A stretch of 64,000 nt of DNA from Vespa crabro (lineage: Eukaryota > Arthropoda > Insecta > Hymenoptera > Vespidae), in contig NC_060958.1 in NCBI RefSeq assembly GCF_910589235.1, forward strand, positions 3,596,725 to 3,660,724, in the 5' to 3' direction. The notes under the pieces are model-generated. The model saw only the letters and a list, made by a program, of their open reading frames with translations, was not told the DNA's origin and ran no database searches. Shown one piece after another: positions 29,968 to 43,810 of this stretch; the stretch's first letter is position 1; each line of letters starts with the position of its first letter. The translations under genes and the position numbers were made by a program.

Positions 29968-30100
29968 GTTATTTATATTGGTATTTTTATTATTTTTATT
30001 GGTACTGTTACTTTCCTTATTATTATTATTGTTAATATTACTATGCTTATTATTATTATTGTTATTGATATTACTGGTATTATTGTTATTGTTATTATTG
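26576..30100 (+). repeat. 5.7-kb unit, second tandem copy, incomplete
   Basis: This copy follows the first at offset 5696 with very few substitutions, for example GTTTTT at 21297 against GCTTTT at 26993. Near 29458-29512 it holds 52 bases absent from the first copy, after which the offset becomes 5748. Similarity to the first copy continues to about 30.1 kb, then changes to a different TACTTTCC ladder. The part 28.45-29.52 kb is also the nearest relative of 62.92-63.99 kb (offset 34464). Confidence 0.82.
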
Positions 30101-31411
30101 TTTTTGTTATTGCACTTATTATCATTGTTGTTGTTATTGTTGCTATTGTTGTTACTATTATTATTATTATTATTATAATTATAGTTAATTATATTATTTT
30201 TTTTAATATTGTTATTGTTACAGTTACTTTCCTTATTATTATTATTGTTATTGATATTACTGTTATTATTTTTATTGTTATTATTGTTATTGCTATTATT
30301 GTCACTGTTATTAATGTTAATGTTATTATTGTTGTTGTTATTACTTTTATTATTATAATTATAATTATTATTATTATAATTATTATTATTGTTATATATA
30401 CTGGTATTTTTATTATTGTTATTGGTACTGTTACTTTCCTCGTTATTACTATTGTTGATATTAATATGGTTATTATTATTATTGTTATTGATATTACTGA
30501 TATTATTGTTATTGTTATTATAATTTTTGTTATTGCTCTTATTATTATTGTTATTGTTATTGTTCCTATTGTTCTTATTATTATTGTTATTATTGTTATT
30601 GGATATTGTTACTATTATTATTGTTATTACTGTTATTGTTGTTATTGTCATTGTTGTTATTTTGATATTATTGTTATTGTTATTATTGTTGTTGTTGAAA
30701 TTGTTATTTTTGTTATGGCTATTATTTTTTTTATTGATATTGTTATTATTGTTATTGTTAATATTGTTATTGATATTACTATCATTGTAATTGTTATTAA
30801 TTTTATTGTTATTCTTTTCCTTGTCATTATTATTATTGCTAATATGGTTATTGTTATTATTGTTATTAATGTTATTGCTATTACTGTTATTGTTATTGTT
30901 ATTGCTAGTACTTTTATTGTTCTTACTATTATAGTTATTTGTTATTATTGTTATTGCTATTATTATTATTGTTATAAGTGTTATTGTTATTTGCTGTTAT
31001 TGTTATTGTTACTGTAATTGTTATTCTTGAAATTGTTGATAATCCTATTATATTTATTATTGTTATTGTTAGTGTTGTTATTGTTATTATTGTTATTGTA
31101 AATTTTGTTATTGTTGTTATAATTATTGTTATTATTTTTATTATTGATATTGTTATTGTTATTATTGTCTTTGTTGTTACTTTTAATATTGTTATTAAAA
31201 CTATTATTATTCCTATTATTATAGTTGTCATTATTATTATTATTGATATTATTGTTGTTGTTATTGCAATTATTGTTATTGATATTATTGATATTTTAAT
31301 TATTATTATTGTTATCATTGTTATTGCTGTTATTATTGTTATTGTAATTATTGTTATTGCTACTATTGCCATTGTTATTAATGTTAATGTTAATAATGTT
31401 ATTGTTATTAC

Positions 31412-31475
<64 letters not shown>

Positions 31476-32807
31476 ATTGTTATTTATATTGGTATTTTTA
31501 TTATTTTTATTGGTACTGTTACTTTCCTTATTATTATTATTGTTAATATTACTATGCTTATTATTATTATTGTTATTGATATTACTGTTATTATTGTTAT
31601 TGTTATTATTATTTTTTGTTATTGGTATTATTGTTTTTGTTATTGTTATTGTTGCTATTGTTGTTATTATTATTGTTATTATTGTTATTGGATATTGTTA
31701 CTATTATTATTGTTATTATTGTTTTTGTTGATATTGTCATTGTTGTTATTTTGATATTATTGTTATTGTTATTATTGTTGCTGTTGACATTGTTATTTTT
31801 GTTATGGCTATTATTTTATTATTGTTATTGTTAATATTGTTATTGTTAATATTGTTATTGATATTATTATCAAAGTAATTGTTATTAATTTTATTGTTAT
31901 TCTTGTCATTGTCATTATTATTATTGCTAATATGGTTATTGTTATTATTAATATTAATGTTATTGCTAATATTGTTATTGTTAATGTTATTGCTAGAACT
32001 TTTATTGTTCTTACTATTATAGTTATTTGTTATTATTGTTATTGTTATTATTATTAATGTTATAATTGTTATTCTTATTTGTTATTATTGTTATTATTAT
32101 TGTAATTGTTATTATTGAAATTGTTAATAATCCTATTATATTTATTATTGTTATTGTTAGTGTTGTTATTGTTATTATTGTTATTGTAAATTTTGTTATT
32201 GTTGTTATAATTATTGTTATTATTTTTATTATGTATATTGTTATTGTTATTATTGTCATTCTTGTTATTTCTAATATTGTTATTATAACTATTATTATTC
32301 CTATTATTATAGTTGTCATTGTTATTACTATTGATATTTTTATTGTTGTTATTGCAATTATTGTTATTGATAATAATGATATTTTAATTATTATTATTGT
32401 TATCATTGTTATTGCTGTTATTGTTATTATTGTCATTGTAATTATTGTTATTATTGTTATGGTTATTAATGTTATTGTTATTATTGGTATTGTTGTTATT
32501 TTTATTGTTATTACTATTATTCTATTGTTAATATTGTAATTATATATTTTGTTAGTATTATTATTGTTATTTTTATTATAATTGTTATTGTTATTACTGT
32601 TGTTGCTAATATTCACATTGTTATTATTGTAAGTGTTTTTATAGTTATTGTTATTATTGTTATTGTTATTATTATTATTGTTATAATTGTTATTGTTATA
32701 ATTGTTAATTTTAATATTGTTATTGTTATTACTTTTATTGTTATTAATTATTGTTAATTTAACTACTTTCATGATTGTTCTTGATATTATTGTTTAAATT
32801 GCTATTG
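30100..32807 (+). repeat. A-type ladder with two AATCCTATTATA units
   Basis: TACTTTCC-type landmarks at 30004, 30220 and 30427 are spaced 216 and 207 bp. AATCCTATTATA occurs at 31041 and 32129. Bases 30551-30796 are identical to the first 246 bases of the window. This region is more diverged from the other A blocks than they are from each other: it has CTTTTCCTTGTC near 30813 and GAACTTTTATTG near 31996. It ends at a junction near 32807 where a C block begins. No gene is present. Confidence 0.75.
31414..31473 (+). repeat. Pure (TTA)n run, 60 bp
   Basis: Twenty perfect TTA triplets, the longest uninterrupted run I found in the window, inside an A-type monomer and followed by ATATTGTTATTTATATTGG. 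The corresponding runs in the other A blocks are clearly shorter. Confidence 0.93.
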
Positions 32808-34546
32808 TTATTACTATAATTGTTATTGATATTATTGCTAATTTAACTACTGTTATTATTGTTCTTGATTTTATTATTTTTATTGTCATTTTTATTATTG
32901 TTATTTGTTATTGTTATTACTATTATCGATATTGTTATTATTGTTTTTGTTTTTATTATTATTTCTAGTATTCTTATTGTTGATATTTTTATTATTTTAT
33001 TGTCATCATTGTTGTTTCTGTTATTGTTATTATTGTTCTTGTTATTATTGTTATTGCTATTATTGTCATTGTTATTAATGTTAATGTTAATATTGTTATT
33101 GTTGTTAATTTTATTATTATTATAATTATTATTATTATTATTATTGTTATTTATATTATTTTGTTTAATATTGTTATTGTTACTGTTACTTTCCTTATTA
33201 TTATTAATGTTATGATTATTATCGATAATATGTTTATTGTTAATATTATTATGCTTATCATTATTATTGTTATTGATATTACTGTTATTATTGTTATTGT
33301 TATTATTGTTTTTGTTATTGCTATTATTATTATTGTTATTGTTATTGTTGCTATTGTTGTTATTCTTATTGTTATTATTGGTATTGGATATTGTTAATAT
33401 TGTTATTGATATTACTATCATTGTAATTGTTATTAATTTTATTGTTATTCTTGTCATTGTCTTTATTATTATTGCTAATATGTTTATTGTTATTATTGAT
33501 ATTAATGTTATTGCTATTATTGTTATAGTTATTGTTATTGCTATCACTTTTATTGTTCTTACTTTAATAGTTATTTGTTATAATTGTTATTGTTAATGTA
33601 ATTGTTATTATTGAAATAGTTGATAATCCTATTATATTTATTATTGTTATTGTTAGTGTTGTTATTGTTATTATTGTTATTGTAAATTTTGGTATTGTTG
33701 TTATAGTTATTGTTATTATTTTTATTATTGATATTGTTATTGTTATTATTGTTATTGTTGTTATTTTTAATATTGTTGTTATAACTGTTATTATTCCTAT
33801 TATTATTATTGTCATTGTTTTTGTTATTGATATTATTATTGTTGTTATTGCAATTGTTTTTATTGATATTATTGATATTTTAATTATTATTAATGTTATC
33901 ATTGTTATTGCTGTCATTGTTATTATTGATATTGTTATTATTATTATTGCTATTATTTCATTGTTATTAATGTTAATTTTAATAATGTTATTGTTATTAC
34001 TTTTATTATTATTATTATTATTATTGTTATTGTTATTTATATTGGTATTTTTATTATTTTTATTGGTACTGTTACTTTCCTTATTATTATTATTATTAAT
34101 ATTAATACGTTTATTATTATTATTGTTATTGATATTACTGATATTATTGTTATTGTTATTATTGTTTTTGATATTGCTCTTATTATTTTTGTTATTGTTA
34201 TTGTTGCTATTGTCGTTATTATTATTGTCATTATTGTTATTGGATATTGTTATTATTATTATTGCAATTATTGTTAATGTTGTAATTGTTATTATTGTTA
34301 TTGTTATTATTGCTATTGTTGTTATTTTTATTGTTATTACGATTATTCTATTGTTATTGTAATTTTTGTTATTGTTATTATTATAGTTATTTATTTTATT
34401 TTTTTTAATATTGTTATTGTTACAGTTACTTTCCTTATTAATATTATTGTTATTGATATTACTGTTATTATTTTTATTGTTATTATTGTTATTGCTATTA
34501 TTGTCATTGTTATTAATGTCAATGTTAATATTGTTATTGTTATCAC

Positions 34547-34583
<37 letters not shown>

Positions 34584-35297
34584 GTTATTTATATTGGTAT
34601 TTTTATTATTGTTATTGATATTACTCATATTATTGTTATTCTTATTATAGTTTTTGTTATTGCTCTTATTATTATTGTTATTGTTATTGTTGCTATTGTT
34701 GTTATTATTATTGTTATTATTGTTATTGTATATTGTTATTATTGTTTTGGTTATTATTGTAATTGATATTACTGGCATTCTTGTTATTTTTATTGTTATT
34801 ACTATTATTCTATTGTTAATATTGTTATTATAATTTATGTTATTATTATTATTGTTACTATTATTATTGTTACTATTATTACTGTGATTGCTATTATTCA
34901 TATTGTTATTATATTTATTGTTATTATTGTTATTGTTATTATTATTATTGATATTATTGATATAGTTATATTTGTTAATGTTAACATTGTTATTGTTATT
35001 ACTATAATTGTTATTGATATTATTGCTAATGTAACTACTGTTATTATTGTTCTTGATTTTATTGTATTTATTGTCATTTTTATTATTGTTATTTGTTATT
35101 GTTATTACTATTATCGTTATTGTTATTATCGTTTATGTTCTTATTATTATTTCTATTATTCTTATTGTTGATATTTTTATTATTATTATTGTCATCATTG
35201 TTATTGCTGTTATTGTTATTATTGTTATTGTTATTATTGTTTTTGCTATTATTGTCATTGTTATTAATGTTAATGTTAATATTGTTATTGTTGTTAA

Positions 35298-35340
<43 letters not shown>

Positions 35341-36450
35341 TTTATTTATATTATTTTTTTTAATATTGTTATTGTTACTGTTACTTTCCTTATTATTATT
35401 AATGTCATGAATTTTATCGATACTATGTTTATTGTTAATATTATTATGCTTATCATTATTATTGTTATTGATATTACTGTTATTATTGTTATTGTTATTA
35501 TTGTTTTTTTGTTGCTATTATTATTATTGTTATTGTTATTGTTGCTATTGTTGTTATTATTATTGTGATTATTGTTATTGGATATTGTTACTATTATTAT
35601 TGTTATTATTGTTATTGTGATTACTTTTATTGTTATTAATTACTGTTAATGTAACTACTGTTATGATTGTTCTTGATATTATTGTTAGTATTGTTATTGC
35701 TATTATTGTTATTCATATTATTGTTATTATTGTTATTGATATTACTGTTATTATTGTTATTGTTAATATTGTTTTTCTTATTGCTATTATTAATATTGTT
35801 ATAGTTATTGTTGCTTTTGGTGTTATTATTATTGGTATTATTGTTATTGGAAATTGTTATTATTATTATTGTTATTATTGTTATTGTTGTTATTGTAATT
35901 ATTGCTAAGGTTATTATTGTTATTGTTATTATTGTTATTATAATTATTGTTATTGTTATTGTTACTATTGTTTGTTATTATTATTGTTATTATTGTTTTT
36001 GGATATCGTCATTATTATTAATGTTCTTATTTTTATTGTTGCTATTGTTATTATTGTTATGGTTATTATTGTTATTGTTATTATTGCTATTCATATTATT
36101 GTTATTATTGTTATTGATATTACTGTTATTATTGTTATTGTTATTATTGTTTTTGTTATAGCTATTTTTATTATTGTTATTATTGTTATTGTTGTTATTG
36201 TAATTATTGCTAAGTTTATTATTGTTATTGTTATTATTCTTTTTGTTATTGCTAATATAATTATTGTTATTGTTATTGTTGCTATTGTTGTTATTATTAT
36301 TGTTATTATTGTTATTGGATATTGTTATTATTGGTATTGTTGCTATTGTTATTATTGTTATGGTTATTATTGTTATTGTTATTATTGCTATTCATATTAT
36401 TGTTATTATTGTTATTGATATTACTGTTAATATTGTTATTGTTAATATTG
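32807..36450 (+). repeat. C block, copy of 23.0-26.64 kb
   Basis: Collinear with 22995-26640 at a constant offset of 9812 for about 3.6 kb, and with 45622-49270 at offset 12815-12821. The left junction is abrupt: a diverged TAACTACT copy at about 32760 is followed only about 85 bp later by the C-block TAACTACTG at about 32845, where other copies space these by hundreds of bases. No gene is present. Confidence 0.85.
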
Positions 36451-36996
36451 TTTTTCTTATTGCTATTATTATTATTGTTATAGTTATTGTTGCTTTTGTT
36501 GTTATTATTATTGTTATTATTGTTATTGGAAATTGTTATTATTATTGTTATTGTTGTTATTGTAATTATTGCTAAGGTTATTATTGTTATTGTTATTATT
36601 GTTTTTGTAATTGCTATTATAATTATTATTATTGTTATTGTTGCTATTGCTGTTATTATTATTGTTATTATTGTTATTGGATATTGTTACTATTATTATT
36701 GTTATTATTGTTATTGTGCTATTGTTATTATTGTTATTGTTATTATTGTTATTGTTATTATTGCTATTGTTGTTATTTTTATTGTTATTACTATTATTCT
36801 ATTGTCATTGTAATTTTTGTTATTGTTATTATTATAGATATTTATTTTATTTTTTTTAATATTGTTATTGATCAGTTACTTTCCCTATTATTATTATTGT
36901 TATTGATATTACGGTTATTATTTTTATTGTTATTATTGTTATTGCTATTATAGTCATTGTTATTAATGTCAATGTTAATATTATTAATGTTATCAA

Positions 36997-36998
<2 letters not shown>

Positions 36999-37054
<56 letters not shown>
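36999..37054 (+). repeat. Pure (TTA)n run, 56 bp
   Basis: Perfect TTA run in the D block, with the same flanks as 18375-18421 (47 bp) and 49820-49878 (59 bp). Confidence 0.93.
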
Positions 37055-38365
37055 GTTATTTATACTGGTATTTTTATTATAGTTATTGGTACTGTTTCTT
37101 TCCTTATTATTATTATTGTTATTGATATTACTGATATTACTGTTATTGTTATTATAATTTTTGTTATTGCTCTTATTATTATTGTTATTGTTATTGTTGC
37201 TATTGTTGTTATTATTAATGTTATTATTGTTATTGGATATTGTTATTATTATTATTGTTATTATTGTTATTGTTGTTATTGTTATTATTGTTATGGTTAT
37301 TATTGTTATTGATATTACGGGTATTCTTGTTATTTTTATTGTTATTACTATTATTCTAATGTTAAAATTGTTATTATAAATTTTGTTATTATTATTATTG
37401 TTATAATTATTATAATTTTTATTGTTATTACTGTTATTGCTATTATTCATATTGTTTTTAAAGTAAGTGTATTTATAGTTATTTGTTATTATTGTTATTG
37501 TTATTATTATTATTGTTATAATTGTTATTGTTAATATTGTTATTATAATTTATGTTATTATTATTATTGTTACTATTATTACTGTTACTATTATTACTGT
37601 GATTGCTATTATTGATATTGTTATTATTATTATTGTTATTATTGTTATTGTTATTATTATTATTGATATTATTGATATAGTTATATATGTTAATGTTAAC
37701 ATTGTTATTGTTATTACTATAATTGTTATTGATATTATTGTTAATGTAACTACTGTTATTATTGTTCTTGATTTTATTGTTTTTATTGTCATTTTTATTA
37801 TTGTTATTTGTTATTGTTATTACTATTATCGTTATTGTTATTACCGTTCTTGTTTTTATTATTATTTCTATTATTGTTATTGTTACTGTAACTTTCCTTA
37901 TTATTATTAGTGTTATGATTATTATCGATAATATGTTTATTGTTAATATTATTATGCTTATCATTATTATTGTAATTGATATTACTGTTATTATTGTTTT
38001 TGCTATTATTGTTTTTGTTATTGCTATTATTATTATAGTTATTGTTATTGTTGCTATTGTTGTTATTATTATTGTTATTTTTGTTATTGGATATTGTTAC
38101 TATTATTATTGTTATTATTGTTATTGTTGTTATTGCAATTATTGTTATTGATATTATTGATATTTTAATTATTATTATAGTTATCATTGCCATTGCTGTT
38201 ATTGTTATTATTGTTATTGTTATTTTTGTTATTGCTATTATTGTCATTGTTATTATTGTTAATGTTAATAATGTTATTGTTATTTCTTTTATTATAATTA
38301 ATATTATTATTATTATTATTATTATTATTGTTATTTATATTGGTATTTTTATTATTTTTAATGGT

Positions 38366-39416
38366 ACTGTTACTTTCCTTATTATTATTATTGTTAATAT
38401 TACTATGCTTATTATTATTATTGTTTTTGATATTACTGGTATTATTGTTATTGTTATTATTGTTCTTGTTATTGCACTTATTATCATTGTTGTTGTTATT
38501 GTTGCTATTGTTGTTACTATTATTATTATTATTATTATAATTATAGTTATTTATATTATTTTTTTTAATATTGTTATTGTTACAGTTACTTTCCTTATTA
38601 TTATTATTGTTATTGATATTACTGTTATTATTTTTATTGTTATTATTGTTATTGCTATTATAGTCATTGTTATTAATGTTAATGTTAATATTGTTATTGT
38701 TATTACTTTTATTATTATAATTATAATTATTATTATTATAATTATTATTATTGTTATTTATACTGGTATTTTTATTATTGTTATTGGTACCGTTACTTTC
38801 CTTGTTATTACTATTGTTGATATTAATATGGTTATTATTATTATTGTTATTGATATTACTGATATTATTGTTATTGCTATTATTGTCATTGTTATTAATG
38901 TTAATTTTAATAATGTTATTGTTATTACTTTTATTATTATTATTATTATTATTGTTGTTATTTATATTGGTATTTTTATTATTTTTATTGGTACTAATAC
39001 TTTCCTTATTATTATTAATGTTAATATTACTATGCTTATCATTATTATTGTTATTGATATTACTGGTATTATTGTTATTGTTATTATTGTTTTTGTTATT
39101 GCACTTATTATCATTGTTGTTGTTATTGTTGCTATTGCTGTTATTATTATTATTATTATTATTATAATTATAGTTATTTATATTATTTTTTTTAATATTG
39201 TTATTGTTACAGTTACTTTCCTTATTATTATTATTGTTATTGATATTACTGTTATTATTTTTATTGTTATTATTGTTATTGCTATTATTGTCATTGTTAT
39301 TAATGTTAATGTTAATATTGTTGTTGTTATTACTTTTATTATTATAATTATAATTATTATTATTATAATTATTATTATTGTTATTTATACTGGTATTTTT
39401 ATTATTGTTATTGGTA
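38366..39416 (+). repeat. Monomer ladder with tandem 627-bp trimer
   Basis: Equivalent landmark positions are 38366, 38582, 38789, 38993, 39209 and 39416, giving spacings of 216, 207, 204, 216 and 207 bp. Three monomers (216+207+204) sum to 627 bp. Landmark variants alternate: GTTACAGTTAC at 38582 and 39209, and GGTAC(C/T)GTTAC with GTTGATATTAATATGG at 38789 and 39416. The partner block has only 51187, 51403 and 51610. Confidence 0.87.
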
Positions 39417-39589
39417 CTGTTACTTTCCTTGTTATTACTATTGTTGATATTAATATGGTTATTATTATTATTGTTATTGATATTACTGATATTATTGTTA
39501 TTGTAATTATTGTTTTTGTTGATATTGTCATTGTTGTTATTTTGATATTATTGTTATTGTTATTATTGTTGTTGTTGGCTTTGTTATTT

Positions 39590-40969
39590 TTGTTATGGCT
39601 ATTATTTTATTATTGTTATTGTTATTATTGTTATTGTTAATATTGTTATTGATATTACTATCATTGTAATTGTTAATAATTTTATTGTTATTCTTGTCAT
39701 TGTAATTATTATTATTGCTAATATGGTTATTGTTAATATTTGTTATTAATGTTATTGCTATTATTGTTATTGTTATTGTTATTGCTAGTACTTTTATTGT
39801 TCTTACTATTATAGTTATTTGTTATTATTGTTATTGTTATTATTATTATTGTTATAATTGTTATTGTCATTTGTTATTATTGTTATTGTTATTGTAATTG
39901 TTATTATTGAAATTGTTGATAATCCTATTATATTTATTATTTTTATTGTTAGTTTTGTTATTGTTATTATTGTTATTGTAAATTTTGTTATTGTTGTTAT
40001 AATTATTGTTATTATTTTTATTATTGATATTATTATTGTTATTATTGTCATTGTTGTTATTTTTAATATTGTTATTATAGCTATTATTATTCTTATTATT
40101 ATAGTTGTCATTGTTATTATTATTGATATTATTATTATTGTTATTGCATTTATTGTTATTGATATTATTGATATTTTAATTATTATTATTGTTATCATTG
40201 TTATTGCTGTTATTGTTATTATTGTAATTGTAATTATTGTTATTGCTACTATTGCCATTGTTATTAATGTTAAGTTAATAATGTTATTGTTATTACTTTT
40301 ATTATTATTATTATTATTATTATTGTCAGTTATAATGGTTTTTTTATTATTTTTATTGGTACTGTTACTTTCCTAATTATTATTATTGTTAATATTACTA
40401 TGCTTATTATTATTATTGTTATTGATATTACTGTTATTATTGTTATTGTTTTTATTGTTTTTGTTATTGCACTTATTATCATTGCTGTTGTTATTGTTGC
40501 TATTGTTGTTACTATTATTATTATTATTATAATTATAGTTATTTATATTATTTTTTTTATTATTGTTATTGGTACTGTTACTTTCCTTATTATTACTATT
40601 GTTAATATTAATATGGTTATTATTATTATTGTTATTGATATTACTGATATTATTGTTATTGTTATATTTGCTTTGTTACTGCTCTTATTATTATTGTAAT
40701 TGTTATTGTGCAATTGTTGTTATTATTATTGTTATTATTGTTATTGGATATTGTTACGAATATTATTGTTATTATTGTTATTGTTGTTATTGTCATTGTT
40801 GTTATTTTGATATTATTGTTATTGTTATTATTGTTGTTGTTGACATTGATATTTTTGTTATGGCTATTATTTTTATTATGGTTATTGTTATTATTGTCAT
40901 TGTTATTATTGTTATTGCTATTATTGTCATTGTTATTAATGTTAATTTTAATAATGTTATTGTTAGTAC

Positions 40970-41003
<34 letters not shown>

Positions 41004-42040
41004 ATTGTTGTTATTTATATTGGTATTTTTATTATTTTTATTGGTACTAATACTTTCCTTATTATTATTAATGTTAATATTACTATGCTCATTATTATTA
41101 TTGTTATTGATATTACTTTTGTTATTGTTATTGTTATTATTGTTATTGTTATTATTGGTATTGTTGTTATTTTTATTGTTATTACTATAATTCTGTTGTA
41201 GATATTGTTATTATATATTTTGTTATTATTATTATTGTTATTATTATAATTTTCATTGTTATTACTGTTATTGCTATTATTCATATTGTTTTTAAAGTAA
41301 GTGTATTTATAGTTATTGTTATTATTATTATTGTTATAATTGTTATTGTTATTATTTTTAATGCTATTTCTTTATTGTTATTACTATTATTCTATTGTTA
41401 ATATTATTATTATAATTTTCGTTATTATTATTATTGTTACTATTATTATTGTTACTATTATTACTGTTATAGCTATTATTCATATTGTTATTATAATTAT
41501 TGTTATTATTGATATTGTTATTATTGTTATTGATAATATTGTTATTATTTTTATTGGTGTTATTGTTATTGCTATTATTGTCATTGTTATTAATGTTAAT
41601 GTTAATATTATTATTGTCATTACTTTTATTATTATAATTATTATTATTATTATTATTGTTATTTATATTGGTATTTTTATTATTTTTATTGGTACTATTA
41701 ATTTCCTTATTATTATTATTGCTAATACTACTATGCTTATTATTATTATTGTTATTGATATTACTGTTATTATTGTTATTGTTATTATTGTTTTTGTTAT
41801 TGCTCTTATTAATGTTGTTATTGTTATTGTAGCTATTGTTGTGATTATTATTGTTATTATTGTTTTTGGATATTGTTACTATTATTATTGTTATTATTGT
41901 TATTACGATTATTCTGTTGTTAATTTTGTTATTATATATTTTGTTATTATTATTATTGTTATTTTTATTATTGTTGTTATTGTTATTGCTATTATTGTCA
42001 TTGTTATTAATGTTAATGTTAATATTGTTATTGTCATTAC

Positions 42041-42071
<31 letters not shown>

Positions 42072-43756
42072 GTTATTTATATTGGTATTTTTATTATTTA
42101 TATTGGTACTGTTACTTTCCTTATTATTGTTATTGCTAATATTACTATGCTTATTATTATTATTGTTATTGATATTACTGTTTTTATTGTTATTGTTATT
42201 ATTGTTTTTGTTATTGCTCTTATTATTGTTGTTATTGTTATTGTAGCTATTGTTGTGATTATTACTTTTATTATTGTTTTTGGATATTGTTACTATTGTT
42301 ATTATTATTATTGTTATTACTATTATTCTGTTGTTAATATTGTTATTATATATTTTGTTATTATTATTAATGTTATTTTTATTATAATTGTTATTGTTAT
42401 TACTGTTATTGCTATTAATCATATTGTTATTATATTAAGTGTTTTTATAGTTATTGTTATTATTGTTATTGATATTATTATTATTGTTATATTTGTTATT
42501 GTTATAATTGTTAATGTTAATATTGTTATTGTAATTACTTTTATTGTTATTAATTATTGCTAATGTAACTACTGTTATCATTGTTCATGATATTATTGAT
42601 TTTATTGTTATTGTTATTATTGTTATTCATATTATTGTTATTATTGTTATTTTTATTACTGTTATTATTGTTATTGTTAATATTGTTTTTCTTTTTGCTA
42701 TTATTAATATTGTTATAGTTATTGTTGCTTTTGTTGTTATTATTATTGGTATTATTGTTATTGGAAAGTGTTATTATTATTATTGTTATTATTGTTATTG
42801 TTGTTATTGTAATTATTGCAAAGGTTATTATTGTTATTGTTATTATTGTGTTTGTTATTGCTATTATAATTATTGTTATTGTTATTGTTGCTATTGTTGT
42901 TATTATTATTGTTATTATTGCTATTGGATATTGTTATTATTATTATTGTCATTATTGTTATTGTTGTTATTGTTATTATTGTTATGGTTATTGTTGTTAT
43001 TGGTATTACTGGTATTCTTGTTATTTTTATTGATAATACTACTATTCTATTGATAATATTGTTAATATGAATTTTGTTATTATTATTATTGTTGTTATTA
43101 TTATATTTATTATTCTTATTACTGTTATTGCTATTATTCATATTTTTTAAAAGTAAGTGTTTTATAGTTATTGTTATTATTGTTATTGTTTTTATTATTA
43201 TTGTTATAATTGTTATTGTTATTATTGCTAATATTGTTTTTTTATTGTTTTTACTATTATTCTATTGTTAATATTGATATTATAATTTTTGTTATTATTA
43301 TTATTTTTACTATTATTATTGATACTATTATTACTGTTATTGCTATTATTTATATTGTTATGATAGATATTGTTATTATTGTTATTGTTATTAATATTAT
43401 TGATATAATTGATATGGTTAAATTTGTTAATGTTAATATTTTTATTGTTATTACTACAATTGTTATTGATATTAATGTTAATGTAACTACTGTTATTATT
43501 GTTCTTGATTTTATTGTTTTTATTGTCATTTTTATTATTGTTATTTGTTATTGTTATTACTATTATCGTTATTGTTATTATCGTTTATGTTTTTATTATT
43601 ATTTTTATTATTGTTATTGTTGATATTTTTATTATTATTATTGTCATCATTGTTTTTGCTGTTATTGTTATTATTGTTATTGTTATTATTGTTATTGCTA
43701 TTATTGTCATTGTTATTAATGTTAATGTTAATATTGTTTTTGTTATTAATTTTATT

Positions 43757-43807
<51 letters not shown>

Positions 43808-43810
43808 GTT
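39590..43810 (+). repeat. A block, copy 5
   Basis: Collinear with 51.8 kb onward (offset 12193-12194, then 12836) and with 57.1-61.3 kb (offset 17526-17536). AATCCTATTATA is at 39921. A one-base loss at about 40271 (AATGTTAAGTTAATAATG instead of AATGTTAATGTTAATAATG) breaks the triplet phase in this copy alone. A 642-bp segment present in the 51.8-kb copy is absent here near 42.9 kb. No gene is present. Confidence 0.85.

Larger units (their letters stand above)
36450..39590 (+). repeat. D block, copy 1
   Basis: Collinear with 49.27-51.78 kb at offset 12821-12824. It includes the TTGATCAGTTAC phrase near 36870, a long pure ATT run, TAACTACTG near 37747, and a TACTTTCC ladder. It is 627 bp longer than its partner because a three-monomer unit is duplicated at 38.58-39.42 kb. 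The long + open frame of 532 codons at 38042-39640 is Ile/Val repeat and exists because the duplication is a multiple of three. Confidence 0.84.

Noticed and set aside
38042..39640. Longest + open frame, 532 codons
   Set aside because: It is almost only Ile, Val and a few Thr, Asn and Phe residues from NTT triplets. Its extra length over the sister frame at 50863-51834 is exactly the 627-bp repeat duplication. It has no domain, signal or codon diversity.
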